Source: Planctomycetota bacterium | GTDB taxonomy: Bacteria > Planctomycetota > Phycisphaerae > Phycisphaerales > SM1A02 | Assembly: GCA_027618565.1 (NCBI GenBank) | Contig: JAQCEQ010000004.1 | Coordinates: 1 to 64,000, forward strand | Direction: 5' to 3' | Length of the DNA: 64,000 nt | In this document: positions 24,754-36,353 of the stretch, piece after piece | How positions within the stretch are numbered: the first letter of the stretch is position 1 | How the letters are laid out: every line of letters begins with the position of its first letter | The notes under the pieces: generated by a model | The model's database searches: none | What the model was told of the DNA's origin: nothing | The model's input: only the letters and a program-made list of their open reading frames with translations | Translations under genes and position numbers: made by a program

Positions 24754-25731
24754 TCAGCGCCGGGCGGAGGCGGAGCCGATGATCCAGTCGGCGGCTCCCT
24801 GTTCGTCATCGCCTGGCGCAAACCCGGACTCTTGGCGCACCGTCACGGTCCTGACGATGTCGGAGGGGCGAAGTCGCCGGTACTCGGCCACGGTGCCGCC
24901 AGCATGGTCGATGTGGAAGTGCCCGGCAAGGTGCACGACTCGACCCTTCGACCGCGCGGCGGCGGCCGACCGAGACATCGTCGCGTCCCAGACCAGCTGG
25001 GCGCGGAGTGCCCGGTCCAGTTCTTCCTCCGTGACGAGGACCTCCTCGGCGTCCTCGACCTCCTCTGCGGCCGGTGCATCCTCCGGCTCCTTGGCGCCCT
25101 CTGCGAGTTCTTCGCGGGATCGAACCATCAGCTCGCGCAGGTCCTCGCGGTATTCCGGGTGGTCCCAAGCGGGGACATCGAACTGCGCGCGCACTGGGTC
25201 ATCCCACGCGGGGAGTCCCTCGTAGCCGTCTGCCAGTGCCTGCCGCACGAACTCCCGCGGGCAGTTCGCCGCGACGACGGTGCCGCCTCGTCGCACCGCC
25301 GCATTCAGGATCGGCTGGTACCAGGCCACCCACGATCCCTCGCCAGCCCACGAGGTGCTTCCGGTGCTGGCCATGAAGTCGGCCGTCGAGAGGTCACGGA
25401 CGATCCACGCGTCGACATCCGGCTGCTCGTCGCGTTCCAGCATCTCCAGGCTGAGGACGCCGCCTCCCCACGACACGAAGAGTTCATCCACGATCTGCCG
25501 CTGGAGTGCGTGGCCCGCGCCGTCGTCATGCTCTTCGCCCAGAAAGACGGCGTCGGCGCCACGGAGGTCAGCGAGCATCTCCTGCCACGAGGCCGGGGTG
25601 CCATCACCCCGCCAGACGTGCGACTGAGTGGGGTTCACGGCTACTGGCCGGACGGCCGACGGCGACACGCAGCCCTGGAGGGTCGCCACAATGGCCACCA
25701 AAAGCGGCCCAATTCCTGAGAAAGTTCGCAT
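24754..25731 (-). CDS. ChaN-like lipoprotein
   Basis: ChaN-family proteins are outer lipoproteins linked to haem or iron uptake in proteobacteria; the role here is open. It has 325 residues. The signal GIGPLLVAIVATLQGC ends in lipobox LQGC. Family hallmarks are DAVFLGEEHDDGAGHALQRQ (Glu-His pair), VLSLEMLERD, and the C-terminal VHLAGHFHIDHAGGTVAEYR. A highly acidic insert (EEVEDAEEVLVTEEELDR) interrupts the helical part. It converges with the STAS gene and diverges from the M14 peptidase gene 28 bases away. Confidence 0.8.
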   Translation of the reverse strand: MRTFSGIGPLLVAIVATLQGCVSPSAVRPVAVNPTQSHVWRGDGTPASWQEMLADLRGADAVFLGEEHDDGAGHALQRQIVDELFVSWGGGVLSLEMLERDEQPDVDAWIVRDLSTADFMASTGSTSWAGEGSWVAWYQPILNAAVRRGGTVVAANCPREFVRQALADGYEGLPAWDDPVRAQFDVPAWDHPEYREDLRELMVRSREELAEGAKEPEDAPAAEEVEDAEEVLVTEEELDRALRAQLVWDATMSRSAAAARSKGRVVHLAGHFHIDHAGGTVAEYRRLRPSDIVRTVTVRQESGFAPGDDEQGAADWIIGSASARR

Positions 25732-25759
25732 CGGCGGCGGATGAGCCTACATTCCCTCC

Positions 25760-28000
25760 ATGCGCGCCGCTCCACGACATGCAGCAGTGATCACGACCGG
25801 TCTGGCCATCATCGGTTCGCTCACCACGGTGACCGTCGCCGACAGCGTTGTCCGTGTCTCACCATCGACCGCACGGGAGTTGCGCGTGGTCCTGGAAGCC
25901 GCGACGGACACATGGTCCCACGGTGTCGGCCCTGGGCCGATCGATGTGGTGGTGGATGAGCGTGGTCGCGCCATGCTGGATGCACTCGACATTCCTTACT
26001 GCGTGATGATCGAAGACCTGGAGGCGCTGGTGGAGGACGAGCGAGTACGCCTGTCGCAGCAGGACGGCGGCCTCGCGGGTACGAACTTCTTCGCCGACTT
26101 CCGGCCCATCGAGGTCATCCACGCCCGGCTGGCGGAGATGGCGCAAGGGTCTGGCGGGATTGCCACGGAGGTGCTGGTCGGCCACACCTTGGAAGGGCGG
26201 GAGATCCGCGGCCTGCAGATCGCGGTGGCCGCGCCCGGCGTGGAACGCCCGGCACTCTTCATCAATGGATGCCAGCACGCGCGCGAGTGGGCCACGCCTC
26301 CCACGTGCCTCTGGATTGCCGAGCGCCTGATCACCGGGTGGCAATCCGGCGACCCCGCGATCAGCGATGTCTTGGCGACGTTCGATGTGTATGTCGTGCC
26401 CGTGGTGAACGCCGACGGCTATGTCCACACCTGGGGACCCGAGCGGCTGTGGCGCAAGAATCGCCGCAACAACGGCGACGGCACCTTTGGGATTGACCTC
26501 AATCGCAACTGGGGATTCATGTGGGGCGGGCCCGGCTCCAGCGGGACCACCTCCAGCGAGACCTACCGCGGTCCGTCGCCCTGGTCCGAGCCAGAGACGC
26601 AGGCGATGCGCGACTTCATCCTCGCGAGGCCGGAGATCGTCGCTGCCATCGACTTCCACTCCTACAGCCAGCTGATCCTCTGGCCCTACGGCTTCACCGC
26701 CGCGCAGGTGCCTGCCAATGCCAGCGTGTACCAGGCCAGCACGAATGCGATGGAGCAGGCCATCGAGGCAACCCATGGCACGCCCTACACCACGGGACCC
26801 ATCGCCCCCACGCTCTATGTGGCGGACGGGAGCAGCGTGGACTGGATCCACGAGCAGGGCTCAGCCGCAGCGTGGACGATCGAGGTCCGCGACACGGGCA
26901 GCTACGGATTCGTGATGCCGCCAAGTGAAATCGTTCCCAATGCCGAGGAGAACTTCGACGCGTTCCTCGCGATGGGGACGTGGTTCGCGCATCACCCCGT
27001 CTTCGTGGAGCTTCCCAATCCGCTGCCGACGGCGATTGCGCCCAGCACGCCGCATCCCTTGACCGCAACGGTGTTCACGCAGTTTGGCACGATGAACGTG
27101 GCGCCGGAATTGCGCTACTCCTGGGGAGGTGCGCCGGAGCAGTCCGTTCCAGCGATTTCCGGCGATGGAGTGCATTGGACCGCATCGCTTCCGCCCTTCC
27201 CGTGCGGAAGCGAAGTGGCCTGGCGATTCGCAGCCAGCGCCGCAGGCGTCACCGTGTTCGCTCCGGCCGCGGGCGTGATCACCACCCCCATCCTCAGCGA
27301 AACGGTCGTGGCCGAGAACAACGCTGAGCAGCCGGACGGCTGGACGGCGGGGGCGGTGGGTGACACGGCGACCGCGGGGCTTTGGGCTCGCGCCGAGCCT
27401 CAGGGAACAGCGGCCCAGCCCGGTGCCGACCACTCGGATCCCGGTACCTCCTGCTGGGTCACGGGTCCACTTGCCGGTTCCTCGCTTGGCACCCACGACG
27501 TGGACGGCGGCGTGACCACGCTCGCCACTAGTGCCTTCGACGGTCGCGATGGAGCCAGCGTGTCGTTCTGGATGTGGTATTCCAACAACCGAGGTTCTGC
27601 ACCCGCCTCAGACACCTTCCCCATCGAGATTTCCGGCGACGATGGCGCGACATGGCAGCCTCTCGAGACCATCCCCGCGAATGGCAGCACCAACGCGTGG
27701 GTCTTCAAGTCGTATGAGATCGCCTCGATTGCGTCACCGACCGCCGCCATGCGGCTTCGATTCCGCGCCCAGGACCTTGGCAGCGGATCGATTGTCGAGG
27801 CGGCGATCGATGACTTCCAGGTGTCCATCTCGGGCTGTCCATCGTCCGAGGGTGACCTGAACGGCGATGGCTCTGTCAACGGCGCGGACCTCGCGTTGCT
27901 CCTGGGCGCGTGGGGCAACTCCGCCGCGGGCGACTTGGACGGCAACGGGTCCACGGATGGCGCAGACTTGGCGCTGCTCCTGGGTGCCTGGACGCTGTGA
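25760..28000 (+). CDS. Secreted M14 zinc carboxypeptidase with dockerin-like C-terminus
   Basis: A 746-residue exported peptidase. It has an N-terminal signal (RHAAVITTGLAIIGSLTTVT). The carboxypeptidase A-type catalytic domain shows zinc ligands in INGCQHAREWATPP (His173, Glu176) and IDFHSYSQLI (His), substrate residues in GIDLNRNWGFMWGG, and the catalytic Glu in AAWTIEVRDTGSYG. About 200 residues of beta-rich sequence with a jelly-roll look follow. The end carries two calcium-loop repeats, DLNGDGSVNGADLALLLGAW and DLDGNGSTDGADLALLLGAW, a Phycisphaerae signature of unknown docking partner. Its stop overlaps the GTG of the next gene. Confidence 0.88.
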   Translation: MRAAPRHAAVITTGLAIIGSLTTVTVADSVVRVSPSTARELRVVLEAATDTWSHGVGPGPIDVVVDERGRAMLDALDIPYCVMIEDLEALVEDERVRLSQQDGGLAGTNFFADFRPIEVIHARLAEMAQGSGGIATEVLVGHTLEGREIRGLQIAVAAPGVERPALFINGCQHAREWATPPTCLWIAERLITGWQSGDPAISDVLATFDVYVVPVVNADGYVHTWGPERLWRKNRRNNGDGTFGIDLNRNWGFMWGGPGSSGTTSSETYRGPSPWSEPETQAMRDFILARPEIVAAIDFHSYSQLILWPYGFTAAQVPANASVYQASTNAMEQAIEATHGTPYTTGPIAPTLYVADGSSVDWIHEQGSAAAWTIEVRDTGSYGFVMPPSEIVPNAEENFDAFLAMGTWFAHHPVFVELPNPLPTAIAPSTPHPLTATVFTQFGTMNVAPELRYSWGGAPEQSVPAISGDGVHWTASLPPFPCGSEVAWRFAASAAGVTVFAPAAGVITTPILSETVVAENNAEQPDGWTAGAVGDTATAGLWARAEPQGTAAQPGADHSDPGTSCWVTGPLAGSSLGTHDVDGGVTTLATSAFDGRDGASVSFWMWYSNNRGSAPASDTFPIEISGDDGATWQPLETIPANGSTNAWVFKSYEIASIASPTAAMRLRFRAQDLGSGSIVEAAIDDFQVSISGCPSSEGDLNGDGSVNGADLALLLGAWGNSAAGDLDGNGSTDGADLALLLGAWTL

Positions 28001-30039
28001 GCAACGCGGGCTGCGGGGCGGGCTGCGGGGCGGACGGATGGCTGGCCGAGGGCGGCGCGATTGCCGCGGCGATCCAGGGGTTCGAGGTCCGGGAGCAGCA
28101 GCTGGAGATGGCGCGCGCGGTCCGTGGCGCGCTGGAGGATCGAGCCACGCTGGTCGTGGAAGCCGGGACCGGCGTGGGCAAGAGCCTGGCCTACCTTGCG
28201 CCCGCCGTGGAGCGCATCATGCAGCACGGGGAGGTGATCGTCATCGCCACCAACACGATTACGCTCCAGGAACAGCTCATCGGGAAGGACATCCCGCTGC
28301 TGCAGCAGGTGTTCCCCGCCTCGTTTCGAGCCGTCTTGGTGAAGGGGCGGAACAACTATGTGAGCCTCCGGCGCCTCCAGATCGCCAGCGAACGATCGGT
28401 GCGGCTCTTCGCCGACGAGGATGCGCCGTCGCACTTGGAGGCCATCGAGGAGTGGGCGGTGTCGACACGGGATGGGTCCCTTGCCACGCTCCCCATCAAG
28501 CCCGACATGCGCATCTGGGAATCCGTCCAGAGCGACCACGGCAACTGCCTGGGCAAGCGCTGCCCCAACTACGAGCCCTGCTTCTACCAATCGGCCAGGC
28601 GCGAGATGGAGGGCGCCAACCTCCTGGTCTGCAATCACGCACTCTTCTTCAGTGACCTCGCGCTGCGCATGCAGGGGAATGGATTCCTCCCCGCGTACCA
28701 CCATGTCATCCTGGACGAAGCGCATGCGATGGAGGATGTCGCCAGCGACCACTTCGGCCTGTCCTTCAGCGAGGCTCGCGTCACGCACTTCCTCCGCACG
28801 CTCTGGTCGGCGCGCACCAAGCGGGGCATCCTGGCCTCGCTTCGCTCAGAGGGTGATGGTGGATGCATGTCGGAGGCGGTGCGCCTGGTGGGTGAGGCCC
28901 AGACTGCCGCCAACGACCTGTTTCACTCGATCGCCTCGTGGCGGCGCGAATCCAAGCTTGAGCGGCTGCGCGAGCCGCTGGGCGTGCACGATGCGCTCTC
29001 GGGTTCGCTCCAGGAACTCTCCGGCGCGCTGCGTGCGTGCCGAGACGCGGCGTCGTCCGAGGGTGACACCTTTGAGCTCAACGCCCAGGCCGATCGAGCC
29101 GCCTCGAGCGCCGATGCCCTCACGCAGATCCTGGCGCAGACGCAGCAAGGATGCGTCTACTGGGTCGAGGAGGGGAGGGCGGCACAGGCTCGTGCTGCGC
29201 GGGGGACGATCACGCTGCGCGCCGGGGTCATCGATGTGTCGCCCATCCTGCGCGAGCACCTCTTCACGCCCGAGCGCGGCGTCATCCTCACCAGCGCCAC
29301 GCTCTCCGTCGGCGAGGGCGACTTCACGCACTGCGCCACGCGCCTGGGATGCCAGGAGCCGCGCACCGTGCAGCTGGGCAGTCCCTTCAATTACCGCAGG
29401 CAGTGCCGGCTGGTCATCGATGTCTCGCTGGCGCGAACCGCGGCGGAGCGCGCCGGGGAGGTCCTCTCCAGCCGGATCGTCGACCATGCGCGAGCTACCG
29501 ACGGCGGGGCCTTCGTGCTCTTCACCAGCTACGCGATGCTGCAGGATGTCGCCTCCCGATGCCGCGAGGCATTCCGGCAGGACGACCGACCGCTCCTGGT
29601 CCACGGCGAGGACACCACCAGGACGGCGCTCCTGGAACAGTTCCGCCTGGATGAGCGCAGCGTCCTCCTGGGGACCACGAGTTTCTGGCAGGGGATCGAT
29701 GTCCGCGGGCGCGCACTCCGCAACGTGATCATCGCCAAGTTGCCCTTCGATGTCCCGGACCGTCCGCTGGTGGAGGCGCGAGCCGAGGCCATCCAGGCGA
29801 GCGGGGGAGATCCCTTCCGTGACGACGCGCTGCCTCGCGCCGTGCTCCGCTTCAAGCAAGGATTCGGACGCCTGATCCGTTCGCACCAGGACTCCGGCCA
29901 GGTCGTCGTGCTGGATCCCCGCATCCAGACCAAGTTCTACGGCAGGGCCTTCCTCGCGGCACTTCCCGAGGGCTTGGAGCCGGAGTTCGTCGGCATCGAA
30001 GAAGAGTCCGCGGAGCTGGAGACCTTCATCGACTTTTGA
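27997..30039 (+). CDS. DinG/XPD-type ATP-dependent helicase
   Basis: A superfamily 2 iron-sulfur DNA helicase, likely acting in repair or on R-loops. From GTG 27997 it has 680 residues; GTGA overlaps the previous stop. Motifs: Walker A LVVEAGTGVGKSLAYLAPAV; ATNTITLQEQLI; cysteines in GNCLGKRCPNYEPCF and later VCNHALF that may hold the 4Fe-4S cluster; DEAH box VILDEAHAMEDVA; ILTSATLS; and LLGTTSFWQGIDVRGRALRN with FKQGFGRLIR near the end. No exonuclease domain is fused. Its last 14 bases overlap the convergent membrane-protein gene. Naming it dinG rather than yoaA is not certain. Confidence 0.88.
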   Translation: MSNAGCGAGCGADGWLAEGGAIAAAIQGFEVREQQLEMARAVRGALEDRATLVVEAGTGVGKSLAYLAPAVERIMQHGEVIVIATNTITLQEQLIGKDIPLLQQVFPASFRAVLVKGRNNYVSLRRLQIASERSVRLFADEDAPSHLEAIEEWAVSTRDGSLATLPIKPDMRIWESVQSDHGNCLGKRCPNYEPCFYQSARREMEGANLLVCNHALFFSDLALRMQGNGFLPAYHHVILDEAHAMEDVASDHFGLSFSEARVTHFLRTLWSARTKRGILASLRSEGDGGCMSEAVRLVGEAQTAANDLFHSIASWRRESKLERLREPLGVHDALSGSLQELSGALRACRDAASSEGDTFELNAQADRAASSADALTQILAQTQQGCVYWVEEGRAAQARAARGTITLRAGVIDVSPILREHLFTPERGVILTSATLSVGEGDFTHCATRLGCQEPRTVQLGSPFNYRRQCRLVIDVSLARTAAERAGEVLSSRIVDHARATDGGAFVLFTSYAMLQDVASRCREAFRQDDRPLLVHGEDTTRTALLEQFRLDERSVLLGTTSFWQGIDVRGRALRNVIIAKLPFDVPDRPLVEARAEAIQASGGDPFRDDALPRAVLRFKQGFGRLIRSHQDSGQVVVLDPRIQTKFYGRAFLAALPEGLEPEFVGIEEESAELETFIDF

Positions 30040-31132
30040 GCCGCGCGGACGCGAGCGGCACCGCAATGATCACCGCCGTCGCGATCGTCAGCGTGATCGT
30101 GGCGCCTCCAAACACCCCGGGAACCGCCAGCCCGACGGCGGCGAGCGAGGTGGCGACCAGCAGCGCCGTCCGGTTCGAGCCCCCCAGAAAGACCAACGTC
30201 GGGAAAATCGTGGAGTACGCGCCAAGGAACCCCAGGTAGGCCACATCGAAGCTGTTCTCGATGACTCCCGCACCACGTGCGACCAGCCACGCGATGGCTG
30301 CCACCGCACCTCCGGCGACGCACGCCAGCGAGACCAACCGCCGCATCGCTCCAGGCGCCGAGACCGCGTCTAGCGCCTCCACGCACCGGGCATTGAGGAC
30401 CAGCGTGAAGATCACCTGAAAGACCACCCATACGCCCAGGAGCGGAGTCAAGTGCCACGATCCGCTTCCCGCCATCGACCCTGTGAGCGCCAGCGTGGCA
30501 GCAAAGAAAAGCCCGAACCAGCCAAAAGGCGCGGCGCTCCCGGCACGCTCACGCACCCAGTGAAAGGTCGGGTCGAGCAGGGGGCACGCCAGGAATCCAA
30601 GGGCGATGAATGGGCCCGCAGCCCACGCGGCCCGGCTTCCCAGGAGTGGTGTGGCTGCCGCATCGACCATGAACGACGCCGGGGAGAGGCACCACGCTGC
30701 CACGCCGAGGGCCGCACCCGCCGCGGCCCGCAGCATCCACGCGGCGGTACTCGGCTCACGCGAAGCACCCGTCGTCAGTGCGGCACCGATGACGATCACC
30801 ACCGCCGCCAGCCCCATCCCGTGCACGCCGGCATCGACCGATGGATCCAGGAACAACCGTGCCAGGAAGAACGCCTGGAAGGCGATCGTCCACAGCGCAA
30901 AGACCACGATCCCGTTGCGCAGCCGCCTCGCCAGCGCCACGCCTCGCTTCCCTGACACGATCCACCCAAACGCCGTGCAGCCGATCACATTGGGGATGGC
31001 GAAGAGCCAGAAGCCTGTCCAGCCAAAGAGCTTGATGAGGAGCACCGGCAAGAAGAGCCCGATGCACCAGGTCCAGCTGGAGGTGAGCACCAGCCCCCAG
31101 CCGATCGAGGCCAGCGCACGGTCAATCCGCAC
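30026..31132 (-). CDS. Polytopic membrane protein of unknown function
   Basis: A 368-residue protein with about ten hydrophobic helices, starting at the GTG at 31132. The first helices contain SSWTWCIGLFLPVLLIKLFG and GFWLFAIPNVIGCTAFGWIV, a layout seen in secondary transporters, but no family signature could be fixed. GGSNRTALLVATS occurs between two late helices. The start overlaps the stop of the FmdB-like gene by 11 bases and the end overlaps dinG by 14. A transport role is a guess from topology alone. Confidence 0.6.
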   Translation of the reverse strand: MRIDRALASIGWGLVLTSSWTWCIGLFLPVLLIKLFGWTGFWLFAIPNVIGCTAFGWIVSGKRGVALARRLRNGIVVFALWTIAFQAFFLARLFLDPSVDAGVHGMGLAAVVIVIGAALTTGASREPSTAAWMLRAAAGAALGVAAWCLSPASFMVDAAATPLLGSRAAWAAGPFIALGFLACPLLDPTFHWVRERAGSAAPFGWFGLFFAATLALTGSMAGSGSWHLTPLLGVWVVFQVIFTLVLNARCVEALDAVSAPGAMRRLVSLACVAGGAVAAIAWLVARGAGVIENSFDVAYLGFLGAYSTIFPTLVFLGGSNRTALLVATSLAAVGLAVPGVFGGATITLTIATAVIIAVPLASARLKSR

Positions 31133-31403
31133 TGATCATGTCGGGCCCCTGGCCCGCCTTCTTCTCCATGACGCCATCTCCGGCGCGCTCGTACTTGGTG
31201 AAGCCAAGGCGCTCCAGGTTGGAATTGGAGAATCGACCCTTGTCGGTCATGGTCTGCACCTGTGGCAAGACGGGCACGCGCTGGATCGGCTCGCCGGTCT
31301 GGGGATGCTGCGTGAGCGCGTCCTCCGTGATGCGCTGGAAGACCTCAAAGGTGTCTCCAAGCGAGCCGTCCGGCTTCACGACCGCGTAGACATAGGTGGG
31401 CAT
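31122..31403 (-). CDS. FmdB-like small protein lacking the zinc-ribbon cysteines
   Basis: A protein of 93 residues starting MPTYVYAVVKPDGSLGDTFE. FmdB-family proteins start MPTYxYxC and have four Cys in a zinc ribbon; here the same frame (FEVFQRITEDALTQHPQTGE then PIQRV) is kept but there is no Cys at any of the four positions. The C-terminal part (GRFSNSNLERLGFTKYERAG) is not recognised. ATG 31403 gives the family-like start and overlaps the previous stop as TGATG; ATG 31412 adds three residues. It lies between a TIM-barrel epimerase and a membrane protein. Confidence 0.55.
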   Translation of the reverse strand: MPTYVYAVVKPDGSLGDTFEVFQRITEDALTQHPQTGEPIQRVPVLPQVQTMTDKGRFSNSNLERLGFTKYERAGDGVMEKKAGQGPDMISAD

Positions 31404-32233
31404 CAGCGGCACTCCCTCTCGACGACGGCCTTCGCGGCGGCGATGTCTTCCTCACGGCAGGACCCCGCCTCTCGCTCAATCACCAGTTGGAGCGCGGTGG
31501 TGGCGGAGGCGATGACCGCCAGGAACGCACTCCAGTCCACGGCACCCTTGCCGACGGGGACTTCGGTTCCCCACGCGCCGGCCTCAGCGGCGGGAATGGC
31601 ATCCTTGATGTGCACCTGCACGATGCGCGGCAGGAGCCGCCGTGCCGATGCCACCGGATCGCCCTTGCCGTAGAGAATCATGTTCGCGGGATCGAAATTG
31701 ACGCCTGCGGAGGGGCGATCCAGGTCGTCCAGCGCCTTGGAGAGCGTGTCCGCCGTCTCTTGTCCCGTCTCAAAGGCAAGGCTGACGCCACGCGTGGCGA
31801 AGTGGTCGATGAGCGTGCGGAGGCGTCCCAGCATCGCCTCTCGATCCGCGCCCGCATCGTGCGGGATGAAACCCGCATGGAAGGTCACCAAGGTGAGCCC
31901 CAGCGATGCCGCGATGTCTGCGGTTCGCAGAGCACGGTCCAGCGTGGCCGGCCATGTCTCGTCGGGCCGAACCCCGCCGGTGCGGGCGATCGATCCAAGC
32001 GTGGAGTAGTCCTCGCCCACCGTCTGCATCATGCCACTCACCGCATGGACGCCTTCGTCCACGAAGATGTTGCCGACATCGCACCAGGTGGCCCCGTCCT
32101 CTAGGAGCGGCAGCAGCGCCAACTGGACTCTGGGGATGCCAAGGCACCGGAGCGTCGCCGCCAGCTCTCGAGGGCCGTCCGGACGGAGGCTCCAGGAGCA
32201 CACGGCGAGTCGCTCAGATGCTGGGTTGGGCAT
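31403..32233 (-). CDS. Sugar phosphate isomerase/epimerase (xylose isomerase-like TIM barrel)
   Basis: A 276-residue protein from ATG 32233. It fits the AP-endonuclease/xylose-isomerase-like barrel: LAVCSWSLRPDGPRELAATL at the first strand, LVTFHAGFIPHDAGADREAM, VSLAFETGQETADTLSKALD (metal Glu), VNFDPANMILYGKGDP (Asp), IVQVHIKDAIPA (His and Asp) and LVIEREAGSC (Glu). These residues form the usual divalent metal site. The substrate is unknown. It heads a run of three overlapping minus-strand genes and lies back-to-back with the DUF4442 gene. Confidence 0.82.
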   Translation of the reverse strand: MPNPASERLAVCSWSLRPDGPRELAATLRCLGIPRVQLALLPLLEDGATWCDVGNIFVDEGVHAVSGMMQTVGEDYSTLGSIARTGGVRPDETWPATLDRALRTADIAASLGLTLVTFHAGFIPHDAGADREAMLGRLRTLIDHFATRGVSLAFETGQETADTLSKALDDLDRPSAGVNFDPANMILYGKGDPVASARRLLPRIVQVHIKDAIPAAEAGAWGTEVPVGKGAVDWSAFLAVIASATTALQLVIEREAGSCREEDIAAAKAVVERECR

Positions 32234-32260
32234 CGAGTCAATGGTACAAATGCATGTCGT

Positions 32261-34932
<2,672 letters not shown>

Positions 34933-34944
34933 CCGAAGCGTGTC

Positions 34945-35391
34945 TCAGGGAAGCGTTGGCGTGGATCCCGGGAGGACCGATGGCGCGTCCACGGCGGTGC
35001 GTTCGATGCCGCCGTCCTCGGTCAGCGTCACTCGATACCACGCTGGCGAGGCCCCCTCGGCCGATCGGGCGAGCACGACCACTCGACCCTCCTCCATCAC
35101 CGGCCCCACGGCGAATGAACACCCACCCTCGAGCAACTCGATCTTCGTGGTGGAGTCGTCATCGCTCAGGAGCGTCCGCTCCAGGCTCCATCGCCCGGCG
35201 CCGGGCTTGGAGGCATGTCCCTCCACGACCATGACCCACTCGCAGTTGGCAGACCGGACCGAATCGAGGTGCACGCTGCGCCAGCCCGGAAAGAGCTGGC
35301 CGCCCACCATCCACGCTAATCCAGTCGCGAGCGCGACGAACACCGCGATCTTGAAGGCAAGGCTGCGAAGGGCGAGGGCGAGCTGTCCCAT
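34945..35391 (-). CDS. Hypothetical membrane-anchored protein
   Basis: A 148-residue protein with one N-terminal hydrophobic helix (LAFKIAVFVALATGLAWMVG) and a soluble remainder with alternating beta-type sequence (CEWVMVVEGHASKPGAGRWS, RVVVLARSAEGASPAWYRVT). It probably has its C-terminal part outside the cytoplasm. ATG 35391 is preferred over the GTG at 35400. It is the last gene of a minus-strand run after ilvC and uppP, 80 bases from uppP, and ends 12 bases from the end of ligA. No family recognised. Confidence 0.6.
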   Translation of the reverse strand: MGQLALALRSLAFKIAVFVALATGLAWMVGGQLFPGWRSVHLDSVRSANCEWVMVVEGHASKPGAGRWSLERTLLSDDDSTTKIELLEGGCSFAVGPVMEEGRVVVLARSAEGASPAWYRVTLTEDGGIERTAVDAPSVLPGSTPTLP

Positions 35392-35471
35392 GGGGAACAC
35401 AGCATTCTAGGGTTTTCAGCCCTCAGCCGCGAGGGGGCGTCACCCGTTGGTCGCGAAGGTGGCTCGGCTGC

Positions 35472-36353
35472 CTAGAGGCTGACCCAGCCAGCAAGCAACG
35501 CGGTTCCCAGCACCCCCGCCAGGATCACGCGCCACCACCCGAACGGGGCGATGCCTCCGCGCGAGAGGTACGCCACCATCCACTTGACGCTCAGGAGCGC
35601 GGCAAAGTATGCGGCCGCCGTTCCCAGCACGATCATCCACCATCCCCCGAGCTGCGACACGGCATCCGGCGCGTCGACCAGTCTGCGCAACTTCCACACG
35701 CACGCACCACCGAGCGTGGGAAGCGCCAGGAGGAAGCTGAACTCCGCGCTCTCCTTCGCTCGCATGCCCACCCCCAGCCCACCAAGGATGCTGGTCATCG
35801 AGCGGCTGGTTCCCGGCCACATGGCCAGGCACTGCGCGAGTCCAACCAAGAGAGCCCGCGCGGGGCCAAGCGTGTCGCCACTGTGCCCGCGGCCCTGCGC
35901 AAGAGAACTTCGCTCCCGGACGCTCGGGCTGACCATGATCATCGCGACGCCGCCGATCGCCAGGGCCGCCAGGATGGGCACGGGGTGGAAGAGTCGCGCC
36001 TCAAGCGTGTCCTCCAGGAGGGGTCCCAGGATCGCGGCTGGCAGGAACGCGATCACCAGGTTCCTCGCCAGCACGATGTCGTATCGATGGTTGGGGCCAA
36101 ATCGCATCAGCCCCACCGTGGCGAAGCACGCGCGGGTCATCGCGCACACGCGCGACCAGTACAGGCGAAGGACCGCCAGGATCGCGCCGCCCTGGATCAC
36201 GATGCTGAAGGCATCAACGGCATGCCTTGAAGCCAGCGAGTCTCGCAGCCCGAGCAGCTGTGCCGTCAGGATCAGGTGTCCCGTCGAGGACACCGGCAGG
36301 TACTCGGTCACCCCCTCGACCAGGCCCAGGATCAGCGCGTCCAGCCAAGTCAC
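35472..36353 (-). CDS. uppP: Undecaprenyl-diphosphate phosphatase
   Basis: Recycles the lipid carrier for peptidoglycan and surface glycans by removing one phosphate from undecaprenyl diphosphate. It has 293 residues and about eight membrane helices. The two family motifs are present: ILGLVEGVTEYLPVSSTGHL near the N-terminus and AQCLAMWPGTSRSMTSILGG in the second half, which together make the active site. It starts at GTG 36353, overlapping the ilvC stop (GTGA). The presence of a carrier-recycling enzyme fits both cell-wall synthesis and the glycan cluster. Confidence 0.93.
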   Translation of the reverse strand: MTWLDALILGLVEGVTEYLPVSSTGHLILTAQLLGLRDSLASRHAVDAFSIVIQGGAILAVLRLYWSRVCAMTRACFATVGLMRFGPNHRYDIVLARNLVIAFLPAAILGPLLEDTLEARLFHPVPILAALAIGGVAMIMVSPSVRERSSLAQGRGHSGDTLGPARALLVGLAQCLAMWPGTSRSMTSILGGLGVGMRAKESAEFSFLLALPTLGGACVWKLRRLVDAPDAVSQLGGWWMIVLGTAAAYFAALLSVKWMVAYLSRGGIAPFGWWRVILAGVLGTALLAGWVSL

